Of a stretch of 64,000 nucleotides of DNA, positions 16,878-28,068 are shown piece after piece (the stretch's first letter is position 1; each line of letters starts with the position of its first letter). The stretch is from Paramoeba atlantica (Eukaryota; Discosea): NCBI GenBank assembly GCA_977017575.1, contig CDRNVI010000015.1, forward strand, positions 62,001-126,000. The letters run 5' to 3'. The notes below the pieces were generated by a model. The model was given only the letters and a program-made list of their open reading frames with translations. It was not told the DNA's origin and ran no database searches. Position numbers and translations under genes: made by a program.

Positions 16878-19800
16878 ATGACCTTGGAAAGGACAGGTTG
16901 GGATATTCCAGACACTTTAGATGACTGGCTCCCGAGAATTTTAGAAAATGGGTGCAGCCAAGAGAAATGTGGAGACATAGTAGGAGATTTCGGCGAAGAA
17001 GTGGTCTCTTTACTTCCAAAATTTTTACCGGCGCCAATTAGCATACCTTCGTGGAATTTGTCAAGTGACAAAGACAAAGAAACACGTGAGCACATGTTTC
17101 GCGAAACTGCTGAAAGTGTACTGCTTGACTTGTATAAAAACACTGATGAGGAGCTTTTGCACATCCTTATTAGAATACTTGATAACTACACAAATATTAA
17201 GGAGGACACCGAAAAGCGTCATCTCTTGCCAGTTTATATCGCAGAATGCACAGAAGCCTTGGGGATTGAGCGGTGCGAACTTGTTGACGCAATTTTCAGA
17301 TTCCCTGGTGAGATTCTTCTATCTCTTTTGGTAGATTTTATGAAGCTGGATGTGTACAGTGATAATACAGAACCAAGCCCTTCACGAGGTCCCACAGCAC
17401 ATTTCAAGAGAGGAAAGGAATTGGGCTTTCATACTGAAAAGGCTTTACATCGCCGATTAACCTTGAAGGCCAAGGCCTTGCAAGCACTAGAGCAACCGGA
17501 AAAATTTTTAATTCATGACACCTCTAACTCGGCATCCATAGGTCAAAAGAAAGTCTTGACAAAAGGAAAAGATCATGTTCGATTTGATTTGCCTGCTCCA
17601 ACCTCTGCAAATCTTGGAAGAAACCAGTGTTTACCTGTTGCTGAATTACCTGAGTGGACGCGCGATGCCTTCGGGTCTATTACTTATCTGAATACCATTC
17701 AAAGTAAAGTATTTTGCACAGCATACGAAACTGACGAGAATATGCTTGTATGTGCTCCGACAGGTGCCGGCAAAACACTGATCGCACTTCTTGTTATTCT
17801 CCGGCAAATGAAACATAGTCGAAAAATGGATGAAAAATTTCTCAATGATTTCAAAGTGGTTTATCTAGCTCCCATGAAGGCTCTCGTATCAGAAATGGTT
17901 GACAACTTCTCCTCCCGTCTCAAAAGGTATGGGATTGTAGTTAAAGAACTCACTGGAGATATGCAGCTTACAAAGAAACAAATTGAGGAGACGCAAATAA
18001 TCGTTTCCACCCCCGAGAAGTGGGATGTCATAACAAGGAAAACGTCGGATAATCCTTTTTTATCCACTTTGCGCGTTCTAATTTTGGACGAAGTACATCT
18101 CCTAAATGATGAGCGTGGTCCCGTACTGGAATCGATTGTTGCGCGCACATTGCGTCTCGGGGATATTGGGGATGCTGAAGTCCGCATCGCTGCTTTAAGT
18201 GCAACATTGCCGAACTACGAAGACGTTGCACGATTCCTGCGCGTTGATTCCTCGATGCATTTACACGTGTTTGGTCCTGAATACCGTCCTGTACCGTTGA
18301 GTACATCGTATATCGGAATTCATTCCTCTCTTCCCGAACAGGAAAAAAGGCGCGTAATGGAGCGCATCACGTAGTGTTTTATCATGCACTTATAGTGCAG
18401 AGATTAGCTCACCATGTCCTTATCCCGCATAAGACGGGTGGATCATGTGAGGTTTCGTCCTCGCCGGAGGTGTGCGGGTGCGGAGAGCTGGCGTCCCAGG
18501 TGCAGAGAGCTCGGTTGTCATGTGCAGGTGCAGAGAGCCGGATGCGTAATCCCCATATTACAGTTTCGGGGGCAATCCGGGTGCAGAGAGCTGCGACAGA
18601 GCCGAGGTGCGGAGAGCTGGGCGACCGCCAGGTGCAGAGAACCGAGTCTCGTCGGCGGAGGACACGTCTAGTGGTCCTCAAGGGAGGCCACCGTGACGCA
18701 TGGCCCTCTCGGAGAGGAAAAAGACAAGTCGAAAAAAGCCGAGAGGGGGAAGCACACTCACTCCAGGGGAGTGAGTCGGGGAGGGGTGAAGTGGTGAAAG
18801 CGCGTCCCATATTTCAGAAGCTCTGTATAAAGGGAAGCAAGTTCTCGTGTTTGTACACGCCAGACGTCACACAGTACTGTTAGCCAGTCATATTCGCGAA
18901 ACCTTGCTTGAGAAAAAACAAGAAGGCTTATTTCAAGATGAGACCTTTCTGGATCAAATTGGTAAATGCGTGAAACGACTATCTTCTAAAGAGCTACAAG
19001 AACTCGCCCTTTATGGCATTGCTTTTCATCATGCTGGAATGCTTCGCACAGATCGCAACGCCGTTGAAGGCTTGTTTCGATCAAAAGCACTACGGGTACT
19101 GGTCTGTACTGCAACATTGGCTTGGGGTGTTAATCTACCTGCGCATACCGTAATTATCCATGGAACTGAAATTTATGATGCGCGACGAGGGGGATACGTA
19201 CATCTTTCTGCTCTTGACGTTACTCAAATATTCGGTCGGGCGGGGCGTCCACAATACGATACAACAGGGCATGGTATAATCATTACAAGTGAACGGGAAA
19301 TACATCAATACCTACGGCTGCTGGCGCATTCGCTCCCGATCGAATCAAGACTACATCGATCCCTTCCCGATCATCTCAATGCTGAAATTCATGCTGGCAC
19401 GGTTGGTAACATTCCAGAAGCTGTTCAATGGCTGGAATATACATATTTCTGGCAACGTCTTCAGAAAAATCCTTTAAGGTACGGTGTGAACATTTCTGAT
19501 CTTCGTCGGGACCGCGACTTGACAAAATATAGATATGAATTGATGTCAGGAGCGGCCAAACAACTTGCAAAGTCTCGTATGATCCGATACAGTGAAGATA
19601 CTGGCAAGGTGGACTGTACTGAAGTTGGGCGTATAGCCTCCTATCTCTACTTGAGCTATTCAAGTATAGATATTTTTAATAATCTTCTCTCTCAATTTGA
19701 ACTCGAGAACAAAGCATTTGTGGAAGAGGGAGATGTGTTCAATGTAATTGCTTGTTCAATTGAGTTTTCACAGATACGCGTACGAATTGAAGAGGAAGTT

Positions 19801-22800
19801 GATCTACAAAAAATGTACTCGCAGTTGCCAGCGTCTGTCCGACGAATTAGTGTACGACGTGAGAGTGCGGACGATAGCACTTCTCAGTGGAAAGTTGTGC
19901 TTCTCATGAAATGCTATATATCCAGACTAGTGCCGTCGGAGCACTCAATTGCAAGTGATATGACCTATATCACCCAAAATGCGGGACGCGTAGCTCGTGG
20001 TCTCTACGAAATAGAGGCTCACAAGGGGCATCCGCATACAGCATTACTTTTTTTCAACATTGTCAAATCATTAGAACGAAAGTGCTGGGAAGACATTGAC
20101 CATCCATTGCGGCAGTATGAAAAGGTGCCTCTGACTCAATCAGTAATTCGGTATCTCGACCAGAGGAGACCGAGCATAGAGGATTTAATCGCAATGGGTT
20201 CGAACGACATTGGAGATTTGATTCACAATCGTCGGTTAGGAGCGGTGGTAAAGCAAATGGCGTTGCACTTCCCTGCAGTTGCAGCTTCGGTTGAAGTCTT
20301 TCCTATTACGCGTACAGTTTTGCGCTTAAAGATTACTATCACGCCAAATTTTGTCTGGTCTACTCAATATCACGACGCCACAGACAACTGGTGGCTAACG
20401 GTTAGTGACGATCAATGCGAAACAATACTGCATCAAGAAACAGTTCGTTTCAATATTCATGATGTCATAAAAGCGAAATCAATGTATGTGAACTGTACTA
20501 TTCCTGTTCATCCTGAAAATGAACGTTTTCTTGTGAGCATGCATAATGAGAGATGGGTCGGTGCCTCGGAAGTTGTTCCTTTTACTTTATCCCGGCTTGT
20601 TTTACCCGACGATAAAACGATTCGCACTAAACTCTTGAAGCTTCGTCCCATTGGAGTATACGTGCTTTCATCCAGGTTACAGAAGCTCTACGATTTTGCT
20701 TTCTTTAATTCAATCCAAACTCAGTGCTTTCATGCGTTCTATCACCAAAATGACAATATCTTTCTGGGAGCTCCAACAGGTAGTGGGAAAACCGTGTGTG
20801 CTGAACTGGCTATGATACAGCTACTTCAAAGTCCTAAACTTCATCGTGGAAAAATAGTTTACATTGCCCCACTCAAGGCTCTAGTTCGAGAGCGTTTGAA
20901 AGACTGGTCAGCTCGATTCGAGAAGAAGTGTCGGTTTTCGGTCATTGAATTAACCGGTGACAAAACGCCGGACCTTGCCGCGATCCATTCAGCAGATATT
21001 ATTTGCACCACGCCTGAAAAATGGGATGGAATTACGCGGAGCTGGAAAAGTCGACAGTACACTACGGCAGTCCGACTAGTTATCTTTGACGAAATTCATA
21101 TGTTAGGAGGTGATCGAGGGCCTATTCTCGAGGTGCTTGTATCACGTCTTCGGTACATATCTTGGCATCAAAAGAGTAACATTCGACTCATTGGGTTGTC
21201 GACTGCAGTTGCTAATCCAACAGATATGGCGTTATGGTTAGGCATAGCGCGGCCGAACCAGATCTTTAATTTTGATCCGAGTGTCCGCCCGGCTCCAATG
21301 CGTTGTCACGTTGCTGGTTTCCCAGGAGTTCATTACTGTCCTAGAATGTCTAGGATGAATAAGCCGACGTATGAAGCAATAGTGGAGAAGAGCCCGACGA
21401 AGCCAGTACTTGTATTCGTTTCTTCACGAAGACAAACACGACTTACCTCAATGGCATTAATAAACCACATGTTACAAGAAGGAAAGAATACATTGTTTTT
21501 ACGCATGAATTCGAATGAGCTTCGCGCTGCAGTAGGCCGCGCACAGGACTCATACCTTCAACATGGTTTACAATTTGGCGTTGGCATGCATCACGCGGGG
21601 CTGCTTGAATCAGATCGGATTCTGGTTGAAATGCTTTTCCGAAGTGGGAAACTTCAAATTCTTGTGTGCACATCTACGTTAGCATGGGGCGTCAACTTTC
21701 CTGCATATCTAGTAGTAATTAAGGGAACCGAGTATTATGATGCAAAGACGAAATCGTATATTGACTTTCCTATCACTGATATTCTGCAAATGATGGGTCG
21801 TGCAGGCAGACCACAGTTTGACAAAGAAGGGATAGCGCAGATCTTTGTAGCCGAATCTAAAAAAACGTTTTACAAACGCTTCCTTTATGAACCTTTTCCT
21901 GTCGAATCATCGCTCCATGAATGCCTGTCCGTTCATTTTAATGCCGAAATAGTAGCAGGAATAATATGCACATCAGAAGACGCGGTGGATTATCTGACTT
22001 GGACCTACCTTTTCCGTAGATTACTGAGAAATCCTAGATATTATGGACTGCAGGAATCTAATCCGGAGAACGTAACGAATTACTTGGCTGACCTGGTTAG
22101 ATCAATATTCAATGAGCTGGAAAACTCTTTTTGTATCTGCATGGCAGATTCCACCGAACAGGCTCCGTCTCGGTATACTCTTGCGCATGTGTCGCCTACA
22201 TTGCTAGGCAAGCTGTGCAGTTATTATTATTTGCATTATCGAACGGGTTCATTATTTGAAACAAATTGCCAGGCTGACACATCCCGAATGTCAATAATAG
22301 AAATCGTTTCAAAGTCTGAAGAATTTAAGGATTTTCCTTTGCGCCACAATGAAGATGCACGCAACGCTGAACTAGCGGAAGCAATGAATCTTACTAAAGA
22401 AAACTGCGCCTATGATTCTCCTCACATGAAAGTATACTTACTTTTATTAGCTCATATTCAACGAATAACGTTACCAATTGCCGACTATTATACGGATACC
22501 CGAACTATGTTGGAGAATTTGGTGCGCATCATGCAGGCTATGGTAGATATTTGTGCGAAAAATGGTCTTTTATTCACAGCAATACGCGTGATGAACATAA
22601 TGCAAAGCGTCGTACAAGCACAGACATGGAAAAGTAGCAGCCTATTACAAGTTCCACATATTAAAAAGGAAATTTTATCGAATTTAAAGGTAGAAGGCAT
22701 TACAGAAATATGTCAGCTTGCCAACGGTACTTCAGCTGAAAAACGGATCGTTCGCTCCATTTTGTCAAAAAGAACCTACAAACTATCATCTGAACAAATA

Positions 22801-23211
22801 GATGAAAGTATGGAAGTCATAAACCGTCTCCCTCTGCTGGAGGTGTTTCTTAAGAGTGATACTCAAGTGGACGATGGAGTATGCACCGTTACCTTAGACG
22901 TTACCCTTTTTCGTTTAACTCCTACACATCCCCACGTACATGCTCCGCACTATCCTCGAAAGAAGGATGAACAATTTTGGGCTATTGTTGGGTGTGATCA
23001 AACGGGCGAACTTATTGCTCTGAAGCATGTTCATCGAATACGGCGGCGGCGTCACTTTCAACTTGTCTTTGATTGGGATGAGAGTTGGGATCAAACTTTT
23101 GTTATTGGGGATGAGCTAATTCACAAATATAGACTGTATTTCTATCTTATTTCAGACTCCTACATTGGACTGGACTTGCAATACGGTTTCGAAGTGACAC
23201 GTCTTTCGTAG
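16878..23211 (+). CDS. ASCC3: ASCC3/Slh1 helicase, two exons
   Basis: Ski2-like helicase with two complete cassettes, each with a Sec63 unit. ASCC3/Slh1 acts in the ribosome quality trigger complex, splitting collided ribosomes, and with ALKBH3 in alkylation repair. Exons are 16878-18370 and 18801-23211, giving 1967 residues. Cassette 1 has 'CAPTGAGKT' (about 292-300) and DEVH at 404-407. Cassette 2 has 'GAPTGSGKT' from 1154, DEIH at 1261 and the intact motif VI 'MGRAGRPQ'. Brr2 degenerates at that motif, so ASCC3 is preferred. Supporting family blocks are 'KELTGDMQLTK', 'GFPGVHYCPRMS' and 'FVSSRRQTRLT'. Joining at GT..AG restores frame through 'ERIT|ASHISEALYKGKQ', matching the family's spacing. 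Start is the first in-frame ATG. Confidence 0.9.
18371..18800 (+). other. Structured intron of ASCC3, internally repetitive
   Basis: The reading frame closes at 18371 and reopens at 18801. GTAGTG at the left and GAAAG at the right give phase-compatible GT-AG ends. The insert is GC-rich and contains six copies of a roughly 25-base unit with the core aggtgcagagagc (between about 18476 and 18635). Two hairpins follow: ccctctcgg with ccgagaggg, and actcactcc with ggagtgagt. The pyrimidine tract before the AG is poor. A homolog lies on the minus strand at 1445-1759 with matching ends. It is not a group I or II intron by any core motif I can see. A spliceosomal introner-like element or a hosted structured RNA are the main options. 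Confidence 0.8.
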
Positions 23212-23429
23212 TTACTTAAGTATCCGCTGAGATCATCTCAAAAGTTTCACTATACCCTCCACTTACTTGTATTTATCAGTTTTTTGAGTCGGCAGCCGCC
23301 ACACGACGGTCTTCTCGGAATTCAATTTCCCCCTGTCCATGTGTGGCAAAGTAGTGCGAAGTGCTTTTTTAACTCATAGATTAAAATCTTAAACATTAAA
23401 TGTCATAACAAATATCAAGTGCGCAGTGT

Positions 23430-24308
23430 ATGTCCTTAAAAATATGGAACCTTGGTCAAATTGACTACGTACGCACTTACAGGTTACAAAAAATTCTAAC
23501 TCGTTATCGCAAGCGACCCTACAATGAATTAGGCGACGAATTGAAGCAACTCAGTGTAGTATCTTCATCTTTTAGCCTTCCCCCACCTGATACCGATATT
23601 CTGCTTTTATGCGAGCACAACCCCGGTGTCTACACTACAGGAAAACGAGATCGTTCTTCGGATCTAGAAAAGGCGGGGTGCTTCATACCTACACGTGAAC
23701 TAAATCAAATCCATCACGCATCTGAATACGATGACCTGTCATGCATTGGACACATCTCACTTCATAAAAATGCACCGACTCCCGTGCTTCGCACTGCCAG
23801 AGGGGGTGGGGCATGTTATCACGGTTCAGGACAGCTTATGGCGTACCACATAGCGAATATACAAAGTCTACATTCCAAGTGTAGGGAAAGGCATACCCAG
23901 GCGAGCCCACTGCGATGGTACATAAATAGTCTTGAGGACGTTATCATTGAAGTCGGAAAGAGGTATGAAGTTGATCATTTTCTGTCTCGCCGCAAGGAGA
24001 CAGCTGGGCTATGGAGCCCCTGGGGCAAAGTTGCGTTTATGGGACTTCAACTCTCGCAGTGGGTCTCAATGCATGGACTTAGTCTGAATGTTACGGTGGA
24101 GTGCGAACGACCGCTGTCTTTGATTACGTTTTGTGAGCAGCAGGATAATGTTCCGTGCTCCATCGAGTCCTTGTTAAGGCATAAAGATGGTGTAGCGCAC
24201 TGTCCTCCCACTGTATCACACTCAATGTCAGTTTTTTGCAAGGCGTTTGTAAGAAATTTCGGCTACCAAGTAGAAATGTGGAATTTAGAGTCAACGCATT
24301 TGTGGTGA
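23430..24308 (+). CDS. LIPT2: Octanoyl (lipoyl) transferase, LipB/LIPT2 type
   Basis: It transfers octanoate from acyl carrier protein to lipoyl domains (H protein, 2-oxoacid dehydrogenases) in the mitochondrion. The LipB signature 'RGGGACYHGSGQLMAY' is present, followed by 'WGKVAFMGLQLSQW', whose lysine matches the catalytic lysine of LipB, then 'HGLSLNV' and 'LITFCEQQDN', whose cysteine fits the catalytic cysteine. A roughly 30-residue insertion precedes the signature ('...NQIHHASEYDD...'). No strong presequence is seen at this start, which begins 'MSLKIWNLGQIDY', as many LipB proteins do. Confidence 0.9.
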   Translation: MSLKIWNLGQIDYVRTYRLQKILTRYRKRPYNELGDELKQLSVVSSSFSLPPPDTDILLLCEHNPGVYTTGKRDRSSDLEKAGCFIPTRELNQIHHASEYDDLSCIGHISLHKNAPTPVLRTARGGGACYHGSGQLMAYHIANIQSLHSKCRERHTQASPLRWYINSLEDVIIEVGKRYEVDHFLSRRKETAGLWSPWGKVAFMGLQLSQWVSMHGLSLNVTVECERPLSLITFCEQQDNVPCSIESLLRHKDGVAHCPPTVSHSMSVFCKAFVRNFGYQVEMWNLESTHLW

Positions 24309-24631
24309 TTGACCTTTAAATGAAGAACTTTCAGGGATATTGTGAGAAATTACACGTAGACCCGTGCGTATTACTCCACTTTCCACTGTATACCCATGGA
24401 TAGACGAATATTGCGTTGAAGTGAGACAGTGCTGGTTTTTTTCATTGGGCGGACAAAACTTCATGCCCTATGACGTCGCATATGAAACACTTGAGAGTGG
24501 GGTACTTCGACATAGACTTGAGAATCCGATAGTATCCTCAAGAATAGTTCCTTTCTGCCTGGAATTGTGACCGACGAAATCATATTTCTTTCTCCTTCGT
24601 TTTCTTGTCTGTTCATAGTCTTTAAATGGTG

Positions 24632-24665
24632 AGATAAACTAAAAGTTTAAAAGATAAACTAAAAG
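24632..24665. repeat. 14-base direct repeat, period 20
   Basis: agataaactaaaag occurs at 24632-24645 and 24652-24665. It is a local duplication in the spacer. Confidence 0.8.
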
Positions 24666-24696
24666 ATGGAAATTTTATTTGTTATTATTTGTTTAT

Positions 24697-24878
24697 TACT
24701 ATCCCCCGTATTACTATCCTAGCGTTGCCTGGTTTTGGGAAAAAGCAACGCTAGGAGGGGGGGTCCAAAAACAAATCGCCGCTTCGCGGCAAGAGAGTCT
24801 TGAAGAGACAGTCTAAAAAGCAACGCTAATGAGGGGGGGGGGGTACTGAGGCAACGCTAGGATAGGGGGGGATAGTAT
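24697..24878 (+). mobile_element. MITE-like element, family A, copy 1
   Basis: The inverted ends ctatcctagcgttgcc and ggcaacgctaggatag match perfectly over 16 bases, with a looser outer tactatccccc / gggggatagta. Internal gcaacgcta copies and G-runs follow. The centre has the hairpin gccgcttcgcggc at 24778-24790. A second copy in opposite orientation lies at 63731-63868. No coding capacity is present, so this is a non-autonomous DNA element. No clear target-site duplication is seen. Confidence 0.75.
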
Positions 24879-25169
24879 CTGGTTCGACGAGCGAGTAATG
24901 CATTCATTCGAAGCAAAATGTAGTTTTTTGCGCACTCATGCTTGCATTTTTGAAGCGACCCCCTCACTTACGCTTCCAAACAACTCAATTTCTTCAAATT
25001 TTCGGAGTTTAGATCTAACTATATTCAATATTTGAAATAACTCCCACTTATATTTTTGTTTGGCCGAAACCCAGGGCACCGCTAAACACGCTATAGGCGT
25101 TTCTTATTTTTTTCTTCGTTTATTTTTTATTTTGCTCATCACAAAAAGTATGGTAAACGATATACTATC

Positions 25170-25865
25170 ATGGCATACCTAAACACATGTAGTTCTCACT
25201 CTGTGAGGGGTTCCGATGAACCGCAAGCGGTGCGACGTGGACGGGTTGAACGCAACATTCTCCCCCAAGAGTACGAACTTGCAAGCTTGATTCGCGATGT
25301 GCAGAACCCGGATCCTAGCTGGACGACGCACACCAAGGCGTGTGACTGGCGAGGGATTACGTGTGAGGAAGCTTCTCCTGCAAATCTTCAAGTCACTGGG
25401 GTGAAGTGGCGTGGATACGGTCTGAAAGGGACGATTCATTGGCCTAGCATACCCATCACTACGCGGTCATTTGATCTTAGCTCCAGTTTCGTAACGTTTC
25501 AATTTAATCGACTCGAGGGGGAGGTGGACTTGACGGTACTACCGCACGAACTGCAAGTGCTTGAGCTTTATTACTGTCAGTTTAGTGGGACAGTAAATCT
25601 TACCGATTTACCCTTAGAGCTTATCGATCTGGATCTGCGCGGAAACAAATTTATCGGGGAAGTTGACTTCACGCGACTGCCACCTAAATTAAAAGTTCTT
25701 CGTTTGTGCTACAATAAGTTCAAGGGTGAGGCCGATTTTCGCGATCTCCCGCCGACCATTGATGTGCTCTCGATCTTTCAAACCGAGCTGGAACCACTAA
25801 AGGGATTCGTCCCGGACTGTGTTCAAAGGACCATCTCATACCGTAGTACCGTAGTACCGCAGTAA
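25170..25865 (+). CDS. Leucine-rich repeat protein 1
   Basis: A 231-residue protein. An N-terminal cap ('CDWRGITC', then 'VTGVKWRGYGLKGTI') resembles plant-type LRRNT caps. About four LRRs follow, of the form L-x-x-LP-x-x-L-x-x-L-x-L-x-x-N-x-F-x-G, for example 'LPLELIDLDLRGNKFIGEVDF'. The same cap and repeat type occur in the gene at 61544. There is no signal peptide or membrane helix. Such LP-type repeats are common in kinetoplastid LRR proteins (from memory). The function is unknown, probably protein binding. Confidence 0.75.
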   Translation: MAYLNTCSSHSVRGSDEPQAVRRGRVERNILPQEYELASLIRDVQNPDPSWTTHTKACDWRGITCEEASPANLQVTGVKWRGYGLKGTIHWPSIPITTRSFDLSSSFVTFQFNRLEGEVDLTVLPHELQVLELYYCQFSGTVNLTDLPLELIDLDLRGNKFIGEVDFTRLPPKLKVLRLCYNKFKGEADFRDLPPTIDVLSIFQTELEPLKGFVPDCVQRTISYRSTVVPQ

Positions 25866-26078
25866 AGTACATTTCACTGAGTTGGGTAAATGCTCTAACT
25901 CCTATTACATTGTGGCATAATTTTACAGATCATATTTTTAAATCACGCGAAAGTAAGGAAGATTAGCTGGTTTTTTGAAATCGTCTCAATCGCTTTTTGT
26001 ATTATCTCTTTGCATAGAAAGCATTTAAGTTTGTCACGTTACGAAAATTTGGCGAAGCCTCCAACTTTTGTGCTTATT

Positions 26079-26110
26079 TTATTGCTTATTATACATTTCG
26101 CTTTTTAGAG
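26079..26110 (+). promoter_or_regulatory. Candidate splice acceptor before Aladin
   Basis: A pyrimidine-rich stretch ending 'acatttcgctttttag' places AG at 26107-26108, four bases before the ATG at 26113. It has the form of a trans-splicing acceptor and supports the ATG over the upstream in-frame TTG. Confidence 0.45.
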
Positions 26111-26112
26111 GA

Positions 26113-27813
26113 ATGGATGGGGCTCCAAATCCTTTTCGGGAAAACCGTCTTCCACCACCCCCAAATGGTACAATAACATTAGGAGAAGTTGGAGGCGTAT
26201 TATATCAAACATCAGCTACGGACTCCAGAGATTCACAACTCATCACTTTTAAGCAAAATCGAGGACGATACTTTCCCTTGTTGCACTGCTCTTTCGATCT
26301 GTTGAGCACAGTTCACAAACTTTCGAAAACGACTTCCTGCACAGTAAATGACAATAGAAGCTTACCCAACATTTTTGATGGTACCAGTATTTTTGACTTC
26401 AATAAAGCGCTTTGTAGGAATATGCAAGCGATAACGAACAGTGCGCTACTGAAGCTACGCCATGCGGCAGATACTTCCCTGCTGTTCTCACCCCTTCATT
26501 TCTTTCTCAGGCCTGTGCTTCCCCCTGACGTCGAGCGTGGCATCTATCAATCTAATAAGACGAAGCAACTTCGATCTGGTCCGACACGAGTGGTGAAGTC
26601 AATTGCGTGGCACTCCTCCGGTATTTTGGCAGTATTGGTAAATTCGTTGCCTGATACGGACACAGATAATGGAGCCGTCTCGAATCGAAGCTCTAGTACA
26701 CCATGTACCGTGTTACTTGTGTCTCTGGATGACTTATCCGCGGAAGCCAGAGGTATTTCTGCAATCTCGATGGGGGATGACAAAATTTCGACGGGCGATC
26801 TTTCTTCTCGCGAACTCGTGCATGAATTTCAAACCGGGTGCCACGCTCTGGCTTGGGTTCCGGACAGCACCCCCGTACTTGCGGTAAGTTGCCGCGGCGG
26901 TATATTACTGTGGTCCACAGAGCTCAACTTATCCCACCTCGTCCCCGGGGCTATGCCCGCTCCCCGTACCTCATCCCACGCTTCACATTTCACCGCGAGT
27001 GGGGTTGCCGTATTCTACGCGTTCCCCGACACCCACGCTGAGATTTCAGTTCTGAGCTTTACACCCCAGGGTGGGCGGTACCTCGCTGCGGCCAGTGCGT
27101 CGAGCTGCACAACCGTTATTTACGACATCTCCCATGCCCCGTGTAGTGCTGGGGCGATGGTGCGTAGTCTCCGTACCTTACGTGGGGCCCCGCACAGTTT
27201 GTCATGGTCCCCCGAGGGTACGCTATTCGCGATGGGATTTACCCACCGAGCGGAGCTCCTGGTGTATCAAACCAACAAGTGGTGCTCCACTTCGTACGCT
27301 TTTCCCGGGGCAGTTCGTAAACTGCAGTGGGCGGTGTTCGACGATGGTCGGACAACATTACTCGTGTCCTGTACCAGCAGCAGCGCCTTGTATTTTCTAA
27401 GTTTTCCGAAACCAGTGTCCAATGCCGGGGTGATTACTAAAGTGATTTCCTGTGATCCGTACATTGCGCGAGATCGGATCTCCGGAAAGCCATGTTACGT
27501 TGGAGCGGATCTGTCTTCGACAGTTCCCGAAAGATCGCACCAAGCGTGCCTTTTGGCGTGGTCACTGTCGAGGTCGCTGCAGAGACTGTGTGTGGGGTTA
27601 GAGGATGGTCATATTGAGGCATTTCGGCACGATGGAGCACGAGGGTTTTCTCCGATTGGTGTGATTCGGGCTCACCCCGATGTACCGGGGGGAGTTCGTA
27701 TTCAACAAATGGAATTTGTAAGCACAGACTGGGGAGAAGTGCTCTCTGTATTGTGGGATGACAGTTCCATCACATTTACGTCCTTCATGATGCGTCACGG
27801 CAGTGGTTATTAG
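26113..27813 (+). CDS. AAAS: Nucleoporin Aladin (WD40)
   Basis: A beta-propeller nucleoporin of the nuclear pore. The family blocks are 'KSIAWHSSGILAVLV', 'LAWVPDSTPVLAVSC' with 'GGILLWS', 'LSFTPQGGRYLAAAS', 'HSLSWSPEGTLFA' and, near the C terminus, 'YFLSFPK' and 'ACLLAWSLSRSLQRLCV'. This order matches human Aladin. The length (566 residues from the ATG) is normal. The middle of the gene (26880-27700) lies in a moderate GC island with a C-to-G strand shift. Confidence 0.8.
   Translation: MDGAPNPFRENRLPPPPNGTITLGEVGGVLYQTSATDSRDSQLITFKQNRGRYFPLLHCSFDLLSTVHKLSKTTSCTVNDNRSLPNIFDGTSIFDFNKALCRNMQAITNSALLKLRHAADTSLLFSPLHFFLRPVLPPDVERGIYQSNKTKQLRSGPTRVVKSIAWHSSGILAVLVNSLPDTDTDNGAVSNRSSSTPCTVLLVSLDDLSAEARGISAISMGDDKISTGDLSSRELVHEFQTGCHALAWVPDSTPVLAVSCRGGILLWSTELNLSHLVPGAMPAPRTSSHASHFTASGVAVFYAFPDTHAEISVLSFTPQGGRYLAAASASSCTTVIYDISHAPCSAGAMVRSLRTLRGAPHSLSWSPEGTLFAMGFTHRAELLVYQTNKWCSTSYAFPGAVRKLQWAVFDDGRTTLLVSCTSSSALYFLSFPKPVSNAGVITKVISCDPYIARDRISGKPCYVGADLSSTVPERSHQACLLAWSLSRSLQRLCVGLEDGHIEAFRHDGARGFSPIGVIRAHPDVPGGVRIQQMEFVSTDWGEVLSVLWDDSSITFTSFMMRHGSGY
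26880..27700 (+). other. Weaker GC island with C-to-G shift (Aladin)
   Basis: C exceeds G at 26941-27000 (about 26 to 11) and G exceeds C at 27301-27360 (about 20 to 12). It is milder than the others. Confidence 0.5.
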
Positions 27814-28068
27814 GATTGTAGTTTCAGGTCTGCGCTTGAAGTAGCGTAGTAGGTTTTGACAACATTGTCATTCTTTAGATGGTCCACCCTTTATTTAGAA
27901 AAACGTGGAGTCCGTTTATGTCAACCGATAAATTATATTTCGAGGTCGTTTAGCGCACATATGTTCTTGGATATAACTATACGACTTCAAAGTTTGACTA
28001 TCAATTTCAGCAGCTAGATATTTTGCAAGTGAAACGCTCAGTAGGATATTAAAAGGAAACTACACTTC

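Larger units (their letters stand above)
24309..25169. other. 861-base spacer with inverted-repeat element
   Basis: It holds a 14-base tandem repeat (24632-24665) and the family A element (24697-24878). An open frame at 24364-24570 has no ATG near its start and no recognisable product. A strong pyrimidine tract (25100-25140) ending in 'cacaaaaag' lies just upstream of the LRR gene. Confidence 0.45.

Noticed and set aside
18371-18800. Group I or group II self-splicing intron
   Set aside because: I find no group II GUGYG start or domain V, and no group I P/Q/R/S core. The boundaries are GT..AG.
18371-18817. Alternative 3' splice site at tttcag (18811-18816)
   Set aside because: It has a better pyrimidine context but the wrong phase with the only workable donor. 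The AG at 18799-18800 restores frame and fits the family spacing and the end of the homologous copy.
18374-18883. Open frames through the ASCC3 intron
   Set aside because: The translated repeats are arginine- and glycine-rich products of a structured GC-rich RNA, with no protein-like pattern.
16878-23211. Brr2 (SNRNP200) as identity of the double-cassette helicase
   Set aside because: Both cassettes keep intact motif VI, and the blocks KELTGDMQLTK and GFPGVHYCPRMS fit ASCC3/Slh1. Brr2 normally has a degenerate second cassette.
24364-24570. 68-codon open frame after octanoyltransferase
   Set aside because: It has no ATG at its start, no recognisable motif and lies in a spacer. It is most likely chance.
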